64,000 bases of DNA, taken from positions 124,001-188,000 of the forward strand of contig JAJDVX010000022.1 in NCBI GenBank assembly GCA_022825895.1, given 5' to 3'. Below the pieces are notes generated by a model. It searched no databases. It saw only the letters and a program-made list of their open reading frames with translations, and was not told the origin of the DNA. Positions 22,452 through 31,424 of this stretch are shown in pieces. This DNA comes from Chloroflexota bacterium (GTDB taxonomy: Bacteria > Chloroflexota > UBA11872). The position numbers and the translations under genes are program-made. Within the stretch, counting starts at the first letter, position 1; each line of letters begins with the position of its first letter.

Positions 22452-22971
22452 CTACGCACTCCACCTCTCGGCAGATGGCGACCGACTGTACGTGCGGTGT
22501 TCGGCCGAATCCGGCAGGCTGCGTCTCTTCGTGATGTTCGACGAACCTGGTTGATTGTTGGGGAACGAGAACGATGTGGCTGGTGCGTTCGTACGGCTGG
22601 ACGACGAGCCTCGCGTCGCCCAGCTTTGGGAGTTGTCCATTAGTCGCACGGAAATGTTTGCACCATCAGTTGCCGATCAGGCGTGGGCCCGTCACCTGCT
22701 AAACGCGCAGCAGCTGGCCACCGGGGCCTATCCCAATGCCGACGGCCAGTGGTGGTGAGCCGACGTCGACTGCCGATCCCCGGACGACACCACGCACCCC
22801 GTGGTTTGGGTGCTCACAATCTGCGGGCACGATGTCTAACCGTCCACCCGGTGCTCCCCACCGGCATCAGAATTGCTCACCGCTCATCACACATACCCAC
22901 CATCCAGCAATCTTCCTGGTAGCCGGCCTCAGTACACTTATCGAGGTTCGCAAGACCGTAGGGTAGCCACC

Positions 22972-23628
22972 GTGACACCGCCCGACGCCGAGAACATCCC
23001 GGTTCATGCGTTGACGGCTGAACAGGTGTGCCGTCTCACGGGGCTGTCCACGAGCCGCCTGCGGTACTGGAATAGGACCGGGTTCTTTCAGCCGGCGTCC
23101 AACCCATCGGTGCGTGGCCCGTATGGAGCGTTCTACTCGTTCCGCGACGTGGTTGGCCTGCGGACGCTGGCGGTGCTCCGGGGCAAAGCATCGCTTCAGT
23201 CGTTGCGAAGAATTGGGGAGTATCTCCAGGAGCACTTCGACGACCCGTGGGCCAGCCTGCGGTTCTATACGGCCGGGCGGGACGTGCTCGTCGATATCGG
23301 CGCCGGACCCGTGCTACTTGTAGAGGGTGGGGCCCAACACGCTTTTGACATCGGTCTCATTGAGGTAATCGGGGACATGCGAGATGCCGTCGAGGGGATG
23401 CGACATCGTCGACCCGAGCAGATCGGACACTTTGACCAGCACCGATTCACCGCCCACAACCAGATCGTCGTCGCAGGGACCCGAATCCCCATTGCGGCGG
23501 TATGGGCCTTTCATCAGGCGGGGTACAGCCCGGAAGCCATCGTGGACCAGTACCCACGGCTTGACGTCGCCGACGTTGAAGCCGTGGTCGCCCACTACTC
23601 GACCGACACCACCGCACGTGCCAGCTAG
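22972..23628 (+). CDS. MerR-type HTH plus DUF433 domain protein, putative antitoxin
   Basis: LTAEQVCRLTGLSTSRLRYWNRTGFF...YSFRDVVGLRTLAVLR (MerR-like); C-terminal VVAGTRIPIAAVWAFHQAGYSPEAIVDQYPRLDVADVEAVVAHY (DUF433). GTG start. Confidence 0.82.
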   Translation: MTPPDAENIPVHALTAEQVCRLTGLSTSRLRYWNRTGFFQPASNPSVRGPYGAFYSFRDVVGLRTLAVLRGKASLQSLRRIGEYLQEHFDDPWASLRFYTAGRDVLVDIGAGPVLLVEGGAQHAFDIGLIEVIGDMRDAVEGMRHRRPEQIGHFDQHRFTAHNQIVVAGTRIPIAAVWAFHQAGYSPEAIVDQYPRLDVADVEAVVAHYSTDTTARAS

Positions 23629-23657
23629 GTCGGGTGGTCCACGTGGCGCCACCACGC

Positions 23658-24035
23658 ATGCGGCTGCTCATGGACGAGTGTGTGCCGGACCTGGTGGCGG
23701 ACGCGTTTGGCGACCGGGGGCACGAGATTCACTTTGCTCGCGACGAGTGTCCCGAAACCCCTGACCACGGGGTCCAGCACCACGCCGACCAGATTGGTGC
23801 CATCGTGGTCACGTGGAATATCAGGCACTTTCGTCAACTTCCCCGGTCGCACCGGACCGGCCAGTTGGAAAGCCACCTGGGTCGAATCGACTTCAAGTGC
23901 GGGGAGGCGCTGGGTGCCGAGCGGGTAGTGGAGCTAGGCAAATTGATCGACACCGCGTACGCCATGCACCAAGAGGTTTCGACGGAACGGTTCTTTGTCC
24001 GCATCACGACCCAGTACATCACGTTCTTCCGGTGA
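23658..24035 (+). CDS. DUF5615 family PIN-like protein, putative toxin
   Basis: MRLLMDECVPDLVADAFGDRGHEIHFARDE and IGAIVVTWNIRHFRQL match the DUF5615/PIN-like acidic motifs; immediately downstream of the DUF433 gene. Confidence 0.75.
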   Translation: MRLLMDECVPDLVADAFGDRGHEIHFARDECPETPDHGVQHHADQIGAIVVTWNIRHFRQLPRSHRTGQLESHLGRIDFKCGEALGAERVVELGKLIDTAYAMHQEVSTERFFVRITTQYITFFR

Positions 24036-24453
24036 GAACCGCCGACCTAAGTCCCGCCCCCGGCCACGCCATGCGGACCACGCCCATCAGCCCGTAATCT
24101 TAGACTTGTACAGATAACGCAGCGTCTCGGAATCCTGGATTCTGCGGATATAGCGTGCGGACATTTTGGCCGACCTCTGACGCCGGGGCCTTGCTCGGCC
24201 TGAAGCGGCGCTCCGGTTTGCGTCACGATGATCGAAAAACCGACTCTCGGACTGTGCCCGACGTCGTCGGCTGGATCACGGCCAGGCGCTTCGACAATCT
24301 GCTTGATGCGGAGTCGACTGACGCGACCGTTCAGTGGACTGTTTTTCCGTGACATGCATATCGGGTCGCCGGGTACCGCGCTGCCGCGAATCTGTTTGAG
24401 CGCGTCAACCACCTACGCCGGATTCGCGAGGGAGGTGCGGTTACCTTTCTGAA

Positions 24454-24869
24454 CACCCCCGGCATCAGCCCCCGCCGCTGGGACAGCGCCTAAAGCCGAA
24501 CCGTCCGCCCGCCGTCAGCCGACTCATAGGCGGCGTGCACAACGCGTAACGCGGCCAGGGCATCGGCGCCTGTGATTGGCGCCGGCTCGCCCAGGCAGGC
24601 GCGCAGCGTGCGCTCGATCCACGGGGTGTAGTTGGCGAAATCCGGGCCGCTGTAGGCGATGCGGCGGTCCGGCACGCCGCCCGGGTCCGGCGACGCGGAA
24701 TGCCACTCCAGCAGGTGCCGGTCGGAGGCTCCGAAGCGCAGCCAGCCGGTGGATCCCCACAGGCTCAGGTCCAGTTGGTAGGGCTTGTCCAGCAGGTAGC
24801 CGGACACCAGCGAGCCGTAGGCGCCGTTGGCGAAGCGCAGGTTCACCAGCGCCAGGTCCTCCACGTCGA
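24454..24869. repeat. direct repeat copy 2 (~416 bp)
   Basis: Ungapped match to 22020-22435; includes a remnant PhyH C-terminus (NTPGISPRRWDSA*) and the 3' part of the intact Gfo/Idh/MocA gene. Confidence 0.9.
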
Positions 24870-25518
24870 TGGGCGCGCCGCCCACCACATCCGTCATGGC
24901 CTGGACTTCCACGACGGGCGATTCGGTGATAAAGGTCATCAGGTCGATCCAGTGAATGCCCAGCCAGACCAGGTGCCCGCCGCCGGCCAGCGTGCGCTTG
25001 AAGGTCCAGTCGCGCACCCCGTTCGCGGGCCAGATGCGCGTCTGGTCGGCGATCACCGCGCCGCGCAGCGCATAGGCCCGGCCCAGCGCGCCGCTGGCGA
25101 AGATGCGGCGGGCGTCCTGCACCCAGGGGCAAAGGCGCCGGGCCAGGGGAACGATCAGGTGCCGGTCGCGCTGCTCGGCGAGTTCGACCAGTTCAGCGAA
25201 CTGATCGGGATGCGTGCAGGCCGGTTTCTCCACCATCACGTGGCAGCCGGCTTCGAGACATTGACGAACTGCTGGCGGCGCGTTCACGGCGATCAGCGAC
25301 ACGATGGCCAGGTCCGGCGCGGCGCTGGCCAGTCCGTCAGACAGCTCGTGATGCGTGCCACGCAGCTTGCATCCAAGCGTCTCTCGCGCCTCGGCGAACG
25401 TGCCGCCGGACTCGTCCACAACGGTGACCGAGTCCACCAGGTCAAGATCGCGCAAGGCCTGCAGAAAGTACGCCCGGTGCCCCTGCTCGTCGGCCTCCAT
25501 CACCAGCGCAACGTGCAT
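24490..25518 (-). CDS. Gfo/Idh/MocA family oxidoreductase
   Basis: AAPDLAIVSLIAVNAPPAVRQCLEAGCHVMVEKPACTHPDQFAELVELAE (EKP motif), GGGHLVWLGIHWIDLMTF. Confidence 0.88.
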   Translation of the reverse strand: MHVALVMEADEQGHRAYFLQALRDLDLVDSVTVVDESGGTFAEARETLGCKLRGTHHELSDGLASAAPDLAIVSLIAVNAPPAVRQCLEAGCHVMVEKPACTHPDQFAELVELAEQRDRHLIVPLARRLCPWVQDARRIFASGALGRAYALRGAVIADQTRIWPANGVRDWTFKRTLAGGGHLVWLGIHWIDLMTFITESPVVEVQAMTDVVGGAPIDVEDLALVNLRFANGAYGSLVSGYLLDKPYQLDLSLWGSTGWLRFGASDRHLLEWHSASPDPGGVPDRRIAYSGPDFANYTPWIERTLRACLGEPAPITGADALAALRVVHAAYESADGGRTVRL

Positions 25519-25629
25519 GCGTTTTCCCGGCTCGGTTCTACTCCCGACGTTCCAGTCTAGGCAGCCGTCGTCACACCGACGTGAATGGGCCCGTTGCTAG
25601 ACTGAAATTCCAGCCCCCAGAGGTGCCCG

Positions 25630-26655
25630 ATGTCCGCGCGTCCCATCCTGTTGGTCACCGGCGGCGCCGGGTTTATCGGCGCCAATTTCGTGCATCACGT
25701 CCGGGCCGTGCGTCCCGACTGGGACGTGCGCGTGCTGGATGCGCTGACCTATGCGGGCGACCGTCGACGGCTGGCCGGCGCCGGCTGCGACCTCATCGTT
25801 GGGGACATCGCGGATACCGAAACCGCGCAGTCCGCGCTGGACGGGGTGACCTGGCTGGTGAACTTCGCGGCCGAAACCCACGTGGACCGCTCGCTGCTGG
25901 ACGCCGAGCCGTTTCTGCGAACCAACGTCACCGGCACCTACCGGCTGTTCGAGGCGGCGCGGCAGGCCGGGGTCTCCAAGGCCGTGCACGTGAGCACCGA
26001 CGAGGTCTACGGCGAAACCCGCGGCGCGGCCTTCGTGGAAACCGACCCGCCGGCGCCCCGCAACCCCTACTCGGCTTCCAAGGCGGCCGGCGACCTGATG
26101 GTCCTGGCGGCCTGGCAGACCCACCGGTTCCCGGTTTGCATCACCCGCGGCGTCAACACCATCGGTCCCTGGCAGCACCCGGAGAAGGCCGTGCCGCTAT
26201 TCACCATCAACGCCATGCGCGGCCAGCCGCTGCCCCTCTACGGTCGCGGCGAGCAGCAGCGGGACCGGCTGTACGTGGAGGACCACGCCAGCGCCATCCT
26301 GGCGGTGCTGGAGCGAGGCGAACCCGGCGAGGTCTACAACGTCGCCGCCGACAACAACCGCGACAACCTGAGCGTGGCGCGGCGCATCTGCGAACGCGTC
26401 GGGGCGCCGCAGGACCTGATCCACTTCGTGGAGGACCGGACCGGGCACGACTGGAACTACGCGCTGGACAGCGCCAAGCTCCGGTCGCTGGACTGGTCGC
26501 CTCGCTACGACTTCGAGTCGGCCATGGACGCCACCGTGGACTGGTACCTGGAGTTCCAGGACTGGTGGGGACCGATCGTGGACGGCGACTTCCAGGACTA
26601 CTACGAACGCCAATACGGCGAGCGGCTGGCCGGTGCGGAGGCCTTCCGCGGGTAG
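25630..26655 (+). CDS. rfbB: dTDP-glucose 4,6-dehydratase-like NAD-dependent epimerase/dehydratase
   Basis: ILLVTGGAGFIGANFVHHV, NFAAETHVDRSL, VHVSTDEVYGE, NPYSASKAAGDLMV. Confidence 0.87.
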   Translation: MSARPILLVTGGAGFIGANFVHHVRAVRPDWDVRVLDALTYAGDRRRLAGAGCDLIVGDIADTETAQSALDGVTWLVNFAAETHVDRSLLDAEPFLRTNVTGTYRLFEAARQAGVSKAVHVSTDEVYGETRGAAFVETDPPAPRNPYSASKAAGDLMVLAAWQTHRFPVCITRGVNTIGPWQHPEKAVPLFTINAMRGQPLPLYGRGEQQRDRLYVEDHASAILAVLERGEPGEVYNVAADNNRDNLSVARRICERVGAPQDLIHFVEDRTGHDWNYALDSAKLRSLDWSPRYDFESAMDATVDWYLEFQDWWGPIVDGDFQDYYERQYGERLAGAEAFRG

Positions 26656-27313
26656 CGAGGCCGAACCGGCCTCCCCCGGACAGGTGCGGCTCCCGCGCTA
26701 CACCTGGCGGGAGGCTTGGCGCTGGATGCGCTGGGACGTGCCGACCCGCGTCGCGTTCCTGATCGGCGCACCGCTGATATGGATTGCGGTAGCCGGGATC
26801 GACCCGTCGGCCATCGGCCTGCAACTGGGCCTGGGGCTGCTGGACTGGGTCCTGATCGGCCTATGGTCGGTCGGCGTGATGCTGGTGACACTCAGCTACC
26901 GCCGCTGGCTCTGGCCGGTGCGAGTCGCCGGGGACCGCTCGGCGCTGCTGCTGAACCTGCCGTTCTTCCTGATCCTGAACCCGGTGGCAGAAGAGCTCTT
27001 CTTCCGCGGCCCGGCCATGTTCGGCCTGGCCAACCTGATCGGGATGCCCTGGTCGATCGTCGTCACCTCGCTGGTATTCGGCCTGCACCACGGGCTGGAC
27101 CGGCAGTTCCCGCGTTCGTTCCTTGTGCTGGGCACGCTGGGCGGCCTGCTCTTCGGGATCGCGGCGGCGCACTTCGAGTCGGTCGCCCCGGCCATCGTGC
27201 TGCACATCGCGGCCGACGCCGTGATCTTCGTGGCCGCCGCGCCGATGCTCGAACGCCTGGGCGTGGGCATACGGCTTCCACTGCCGCCGTCGCCCGCCGA
27301 GCAAGCTTCATAG
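26633..27313 (+). CDS. CPBP family intramembrane metalloprotease
   Basis: Multiple TM segments; NPVAEELFFRGPAM (EExxxR), FGLHHGLD, LHIAADAV. Confidence 0.8.
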   Translation: MRRPSAGSEAEPASPGQVRLPRYTWREAWRWMRWDVPTRVAFLIGAPLIWIAVAGIDPSAIGLQLGLGLLDWVLIGLWSVGVMLVTLSYRRWLWPVRVAGDRSALLLNLPFFLILNPVAEELFFRGPAMFGLANLIGMPWSIVVTSLVFGLHHGLDRQFPRSFLVLGTLGGLLFGIAAAHFESVAPAIVLHIAADAVIFVAAAPMLERLGVGIRLPLPPSPAEQAS

Positions 27314-27351
27314 GGTTGCAAGGGCAACCCGTTGCTAGACTGATTTTTCCT

Positions 27352-27425
27352 GACCCCGTAGCTCAGTTGGACAGAGCGTGTGGTTGCGGACCACAAGGCC
27401 GGAGGTTCGAGTCCTCTCGGGGTCG
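27352..27425 (+). tRNA. tRNA-Arg (anticodon GCG)
   Basis: Cloverleaf: GACCCCG/CGGGGTC acceptor, GCTC-AGTTGGACA-GAGC D arm, TGTGG-TTGCGGA-CCACA anticodon arm, TTCGAGT T loop. Confidence 0.9.
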
Positions 27426-27463
27426 CCCAACTATCTTCAGCTTGAAGGCGTCGCCTCATCCGC

Positions 27464-28450
27464 ATGACTGACGACCGGATCCCGCGTCGTCGCATCGGCG
27501 CCTCCGATCTTGAAGCCGGCGCCGTCGGCGTTGGCACCTGGCAGTGGGGCGACCGGCGGTACTGGGACGACCACGACGGCCGCGAACCCACCGACATCCC
27601 TGCCGCCTACGACGCGACGATGCACCGTGGCGCCGACTTCCTGGACACAGCGGAACTCTACGGCTTCGGCGAGTCGGAACGGGTGATCGGCAAGCTGCGC
27701 GCGGGCGACACGCGGTCGGCCGTGGTGGCGACCAAGTACATGCCGGCCCCCACGCGTTGGCGCTTGCGCTCGGTGGACGCGGCTATCGACGGCAGCCTCA
27801 AGCGCCTGGGCCAGGACCGGATCGATCACTACCAGGTGCACTGGCCGTACAGCGTCATCCCGCACCGCCGCCTGCTTGGGCGGCTGGCGCGGGCGGTTCA
27901 CGACGGACGGGTCGCCTATATCGGCGTCAGCAACTTCACCGAACCGCAGATGCGCCGCGCCCACGCGGTACTGGCCGATGCCGGCGTGCCGCTGGTCTCA
28001 AACCAGGTGTCTTACAGCCTGCTGCGCCGCGCGCCCGAGGTAAACGGCGTGCTGGACGCCTGCCACGAACTGGACGTGACCCTGATCGCCTACAGCCCGC
28101 TGGCCCAGGGACTGCTCAGCGGCAAGTACGGACCCGGAGGCCGCCAGCCGCGCTCGCGGCCGTTGCGGCGCGTGCTCAGGGCCAAGACCCCGGAAACGGT
28201 GATGCCCCTGCTGGATACCCTGCGACGAATCGGGGATTCCGTGGGGGCCACGGCCGGGCAGGTCGCCGTGGCCTGGACCCTGCGCGATTCGGCGGTGCTG
28301 CCCATCGTGGGCGCGCGCACCGCCGGCCAGGCGGAGTCCAATGCCGATGCCGCTTTGATCGAACTCGACGATGTGGCCTTGCGTGAATTGGACGCTACAT
28401 CCCGCGCATACTGCACGGCGAGCCCGTTGGCGCGCCGACTTCGAGGCTGA
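27464..28450 (+). CDS. aldo/keto reductase
   Basis: GADFLDTAELYGFGESERVIGKL, DHYQVHWP, YIGVSNFTEPQM, YSPLAQGLLSGKYG. Confidence 0.9.
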   Translation: MTDDRIPRRRIGASDLEAGAVGVGTWQWGDRRYWDDHDGREPTDIPAAYDATMHRGADFLDTAELYGFGESERVIGKLRAGDTRSAVVATKYMPAPTRWRLRSVDAAIDGSLKRLGQDRIDHYQVHWPYSVIPHRRLLGRLARAVHDGRVAYIGVSNFTEPQMRRAHAVLADAGVPLVSNQVSYSLLRRAPEVNGVLDACHELDVTLIAYSPLAQGLLSGKYGPGGRQPRSRPLRRVLRAKTPETVMPLLDTLRRIGDSVGATAGQVAVAWTLRDSAVLPIVGARTAGQAESNADAALIELDDVALRELDATSRAYCTASPLARRLRG

Positions 28451-28535
28451 GAGCTTCCCAAAGCAGGAAAACCCACAAACTCGCCAGCCGCGGGGCACGT
28501 ATCCTGAGACCGAGGGCTCAAGGGGGAGCGCAAGC

Positions 28536-30110
28536 ATGTACGACGCTCGTAGAGGTTTAGGTCCCGTGCTCAGGCGCGAGGCGCGACCGGCGCTGGCCGG
28601 CCTGATTGCCGCCGGCGTGTCATTTGGAATCACCGAAATCTTCGCCGGACTCATTTCCGGCGGTCCGTCGCTCATCATCGCCGTGGGCTCCGGGGTCATC
28701 GACCTGTCGCCGAAGTTCGCCAAGGACTTCGCGATCGCCGTCTTCGGCACCAACGACAAGCTGGCGCTGCTGATTTCCATCGTCGTGATCGGTCTGGGCG
28801 TTGGTGCGGTTGTCGGCGTCGCCGGCACGCGCAAGTTCTGGATCGCCCAGCTTGGCTTCGTGGCGTTCGGGATCCTGGCGGCCGTCGCCGGAATCGCCGA
28901 ACCACAGCTCTCGCCCGTGCTGGCGCTGATCGGCGCCCTGCTGGCGGCCTCGGCCGGCATGTGGACGCTGGCGATGCTGCTGAAGCTCTTGGAAGCGCAA
29001 GCAATGCCCCAGCCCGTTCGCGACCCGCGGCTGATGGGACTCGGCCGCCGCTCATTCATGCGGATGGCCGGGGCGTTCGCGGTCTTGGCAGTCGGCACCG
29101 CGGCCGGCGGGCGGGTGATGCTGGAACGCGCGCGCACGATCGCGTCCAGCCGCCTGGACGTGATCTTGCCCAAGCCGCGCGACGCCGCGAGGCCGGTGCC
29201 CGAGGGCGCCATGGTCGACGCCGCGGGTATCGAGCCCATCGTCACCCCCAATGAGGACTTCTACCGCATCGACACGGCCCTGAGCATTCCCCAGGTCGAC
29301 CTGTCAACCTGGACACTCAAGATCGAGGGCCTGGTGGACCGGCCCTACCAGCTGACCTACGACGAGTTGCTGGACCTCTCGCGGGTCGAGCGCCACGTCA
29401 CGCTTTGCTGCGTCTCCAACGAGGTCGGCGGCGAATTGGTGGATAACGCCAAGTGGCTGGGCGTGCCGCTGACGGAGTTGCTGGACCGTGCCGGCCTGCA
29501 AGCGGAGGCCAGCCAGATCGTCGGAATGTCCGTGGACGGCTTCACCGCCGGGTTCCCGGTGGACACCGTCTACGACGGGCGCCAGGCCCTGGTGGCCGTG
29601 GGCATGAACGACGAGCCGCTGCCGCCGAAGCATGGCTTCCCGGCCCGGCTGGTCGTGGCGGGTCTTTACGGATACGTATCTGCCACGAAATGGCTGGACG
29701 CGATCGTGGTGAACCGGTGGGAGGAATTCGACGGCTACTGGATACCGCGCGGCTGGTCCAAGGAAGGACCGATCAAGACGCAGTCACGGATCGACGTGCC
29801 GCGTCGCGGTCAGACCGTGCAGCCCGGCCTGCAGCCCATCGCCGGCGTGGCCTGGGCGCAGGACCGAGGCATCACCAGGGTCGAAGTCAAGGTGGGCGAC
29901 ACCGACTGGCAGGAAGCCCAACTGGGCGAGGCGATTTCCAAGGACACCTGGCGCCAGTGGGTATTGCCCTGGGACGCAACCCCGGGCAGCCACATCATCG
30001 CCGTCCGCGCCACCGACACGTCGGGCGAACCGCAAACGGCCGTCGTCCAGCGCTCAGACCCCGATGGCGCGACGGGTCACCACACGATCGTCGTCGATGT
30101 GAGCGGCTAG
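28536..30110 (+). CDS. membrane-anchored sulfite-oxidase-like molybdopterin oxidoreductase
   Basis: N-terminal TM segments followed by NEDFYRIDTALSIPQVDLSTWTLKIEGLVDRPYQLTYDELL, RHVTLCCVSNEVGGELVDNAKWLGVPL (Mo-ligand Cys region), HGFPARLVVAGLYG. Confidence 0.87.
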   Translation: MYDARRGLGPVLRREARPALAGLIAAGVSFGITEIFAGLISGGPSLIIAVGSGVIDLSPKFAKDFAIAVFGTNDKLALLISIVVIGLGVGAVVGVAGTRKFWIAQLGFVAFGILAAVAGIAEPQLSPVLALIGALLAASAGMWTLAMLLKLLEAQAMPQPVRDPRLMGLGRRSFMRMAGAFAVLAVGTAAGGRVMLERARTIASSRLDVILPKPRDAARPVPEGAMVDAAGIEPIVTPNEDFYRIDTALSIPQVDLSTWTLKIEGLVDRPYQLTYDELLDLSRVERHVTLCCVSNEVGGELVDNAKWLGVPLTELLDRAGLQAEASQIVGMSVDGFTAGFPVDTVYDGRQALVAVGMNDEPLPPKHGFPARLVVAGLYGYVSATKWLDAIVVNRWEEFDGYWIPRGWSKEGPIKTQSRIDVPRRGQTVQPGLQPIAGVAWAQDRGITRVEVKVGDTDWQEAQLGEAISKDTWRQWVLPWDATPGSHIIAVRATDTSGEPQTAVVQRSDPDGATGHHTIVVDVSG

Positions 30111-30122
30111 GGGGCTCTCGCC

Positions 30123-30992
30123 CTAGGCGTAGTCCCCGTGGGCCCCGGTCCCGCTCGGGTCGGCCAGTTCGTCCGCGCCGCAGAGGTAGCGCCACCAGTC
30201 GGCGCGTTCCTGGGCGACGGCTGAGGATTCGCCGGTGAGATTGTGGGCGTTCTTGTTCATGCGGAAGTAGCGCCGGATTTCCTCGCTGTCCCAGCCGTCG
30301 GTGTTGAAGATACCGCGCTGCGGGACTCGCGGGTTGTAGCGAATCTTGAACATGAAGCGCCACTGGTCGATCTCGTTGGTCTGGGCGCAGTGCCAGAGGG
30401 CCTCGTGCATGAAAACGATGCGCCCGGCCTTGCCGGACAGGCGCTTCTGACCGGCGATGTTCTTGTAGCGGGCCACGTCGGGACCGAGCACCGAGCGCAT
30501 GTGCGAGCCGGGCAGCACCAGCGTGGGGCCCATCTCGTGCGGGGTGTCGTGCGCGAAGTAGGCCGTCAGGATGTCGAACGACCAGGGATGCACGCCCGGC
30601 AGGCGTACCTGGCGCCGTCCGCCGGCGTCCACGTGCCACTGCTGCGCCGTCTCCTGGCGGGGCCCGGTGCAATGCAGGGCCGAATGGCTGGCGACGTGCC
30701 CGGGGCCCAGCAGGCTCTGCAGCACGGCTTTGACGCGCGGCAGGTTGTGCACGGCGCGCACGGCGGCGGAGCGCTCGTAGAACCCGTGCGGGTTATCCGT
30801 GATGTGCCAGCGCACCTCGGGAATGGGGCCGTCCTCGTTGACCGATGCCAGCTCGTCCGCGTAGACGGCCTCGCTCAATTCGTCGGGAATCAGGTCGTCG
30901 AACTCGATGAAGCCATCGATGACGAACCGCGCCATCTGGTGCACGTCCAGGAGTTCGTTCTGCGCCACGACCTCGGTTTCTGCGATCGCCAT
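30123..30992 (-). CDS. phytanoyl-CoA dioxygenase family protein
   Basis: QQWHVDAGGRRQV, DILTAYFAHDTPHEMGPTLVLPGSH, IVFMHEALWHCAQTNEIDQWRFMFKIRYNPR. Confidence 0.83.
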   Translation of the reverse strand: MAIAETEVVAQNELLDVHQMARFVIDGFIEFDDLIPDELSEAVYADELASVNEDGPIPEVRWHITDNPHGFYERSAAVRAVHNLPRVKAVLQSLLGPGHVASHSALHCTGPRQETAQQWHVDAGGRRQVRLPGVHPWSFDILTAYFAHDTPHEMGPTLVLPGSHMRSVLGPDVARYKNIAGQKRLSGKAGRIVFMHEALWHCAQTNEIDQWRFMFKIRYNPRVPQRGIFNTDGWDSEEIRRYFRMNKNAHNLTGESSAVAQERADWWRYLCGADELADPSGTGAHGDYA

Positions 30993-31036
30993 CGTTCGCC
31001 CCTTCCGTTTCGGCGCCCAGGCGGCGCCGGTCAGGT

Positions 31037-31321
31037 TTACCCCTCGACTTCGACGTTGCGCTCCAGCCAGAACTCGTTTGCCAACTGGCCGGTTCCCGTG
31101 GCCGCGCTGCGTTCGGGCTGCGGGCTGGCCTGGAACACGCGCCAGCCGTCGCGCATGGCATCCAGCACGGACTCGTACGGCGCCTGGTATTCGCTGCCGG
31201 TCTGCATCTGCACGGCGTCCGCCGGCAGCGCGCCGTCGTAGAGCGCCCAGGCGACGGTCTGCGATCCGAGGTCGCCCGATTGGAGATGCAGGATCAGAAT
31301 CTGCTGCCGAACTGGCGACAT
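31037..31321 (-). CDS. small hypothetical protein
   Basis: ORF MSPVRQQILILHLQSGDLGSQTVAWALYDG...ANEFWLERNVEVEG between two PhyH genes; no recognised family. Confidence 0.5.
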   Translation of the reverse strand: MSPVRQQILILHLQSGDLGSQTVAWALYDGALPADAVQMQTGSEYQAPYESVLDAMRDGWRVFQASPQPERSAATGTGQLANEFWLERNVEVEG

Positions 31322-31424
31322 TCGAGCCTCTTGCGGCGAAGCGCGCGGCTCATGGTACCGAGGCTGTCGCTGACGCCGCCTCTTTATAATCGAGAAGTGG
31401 GGCGAGTAGGGGAGGCGTGCGGCC

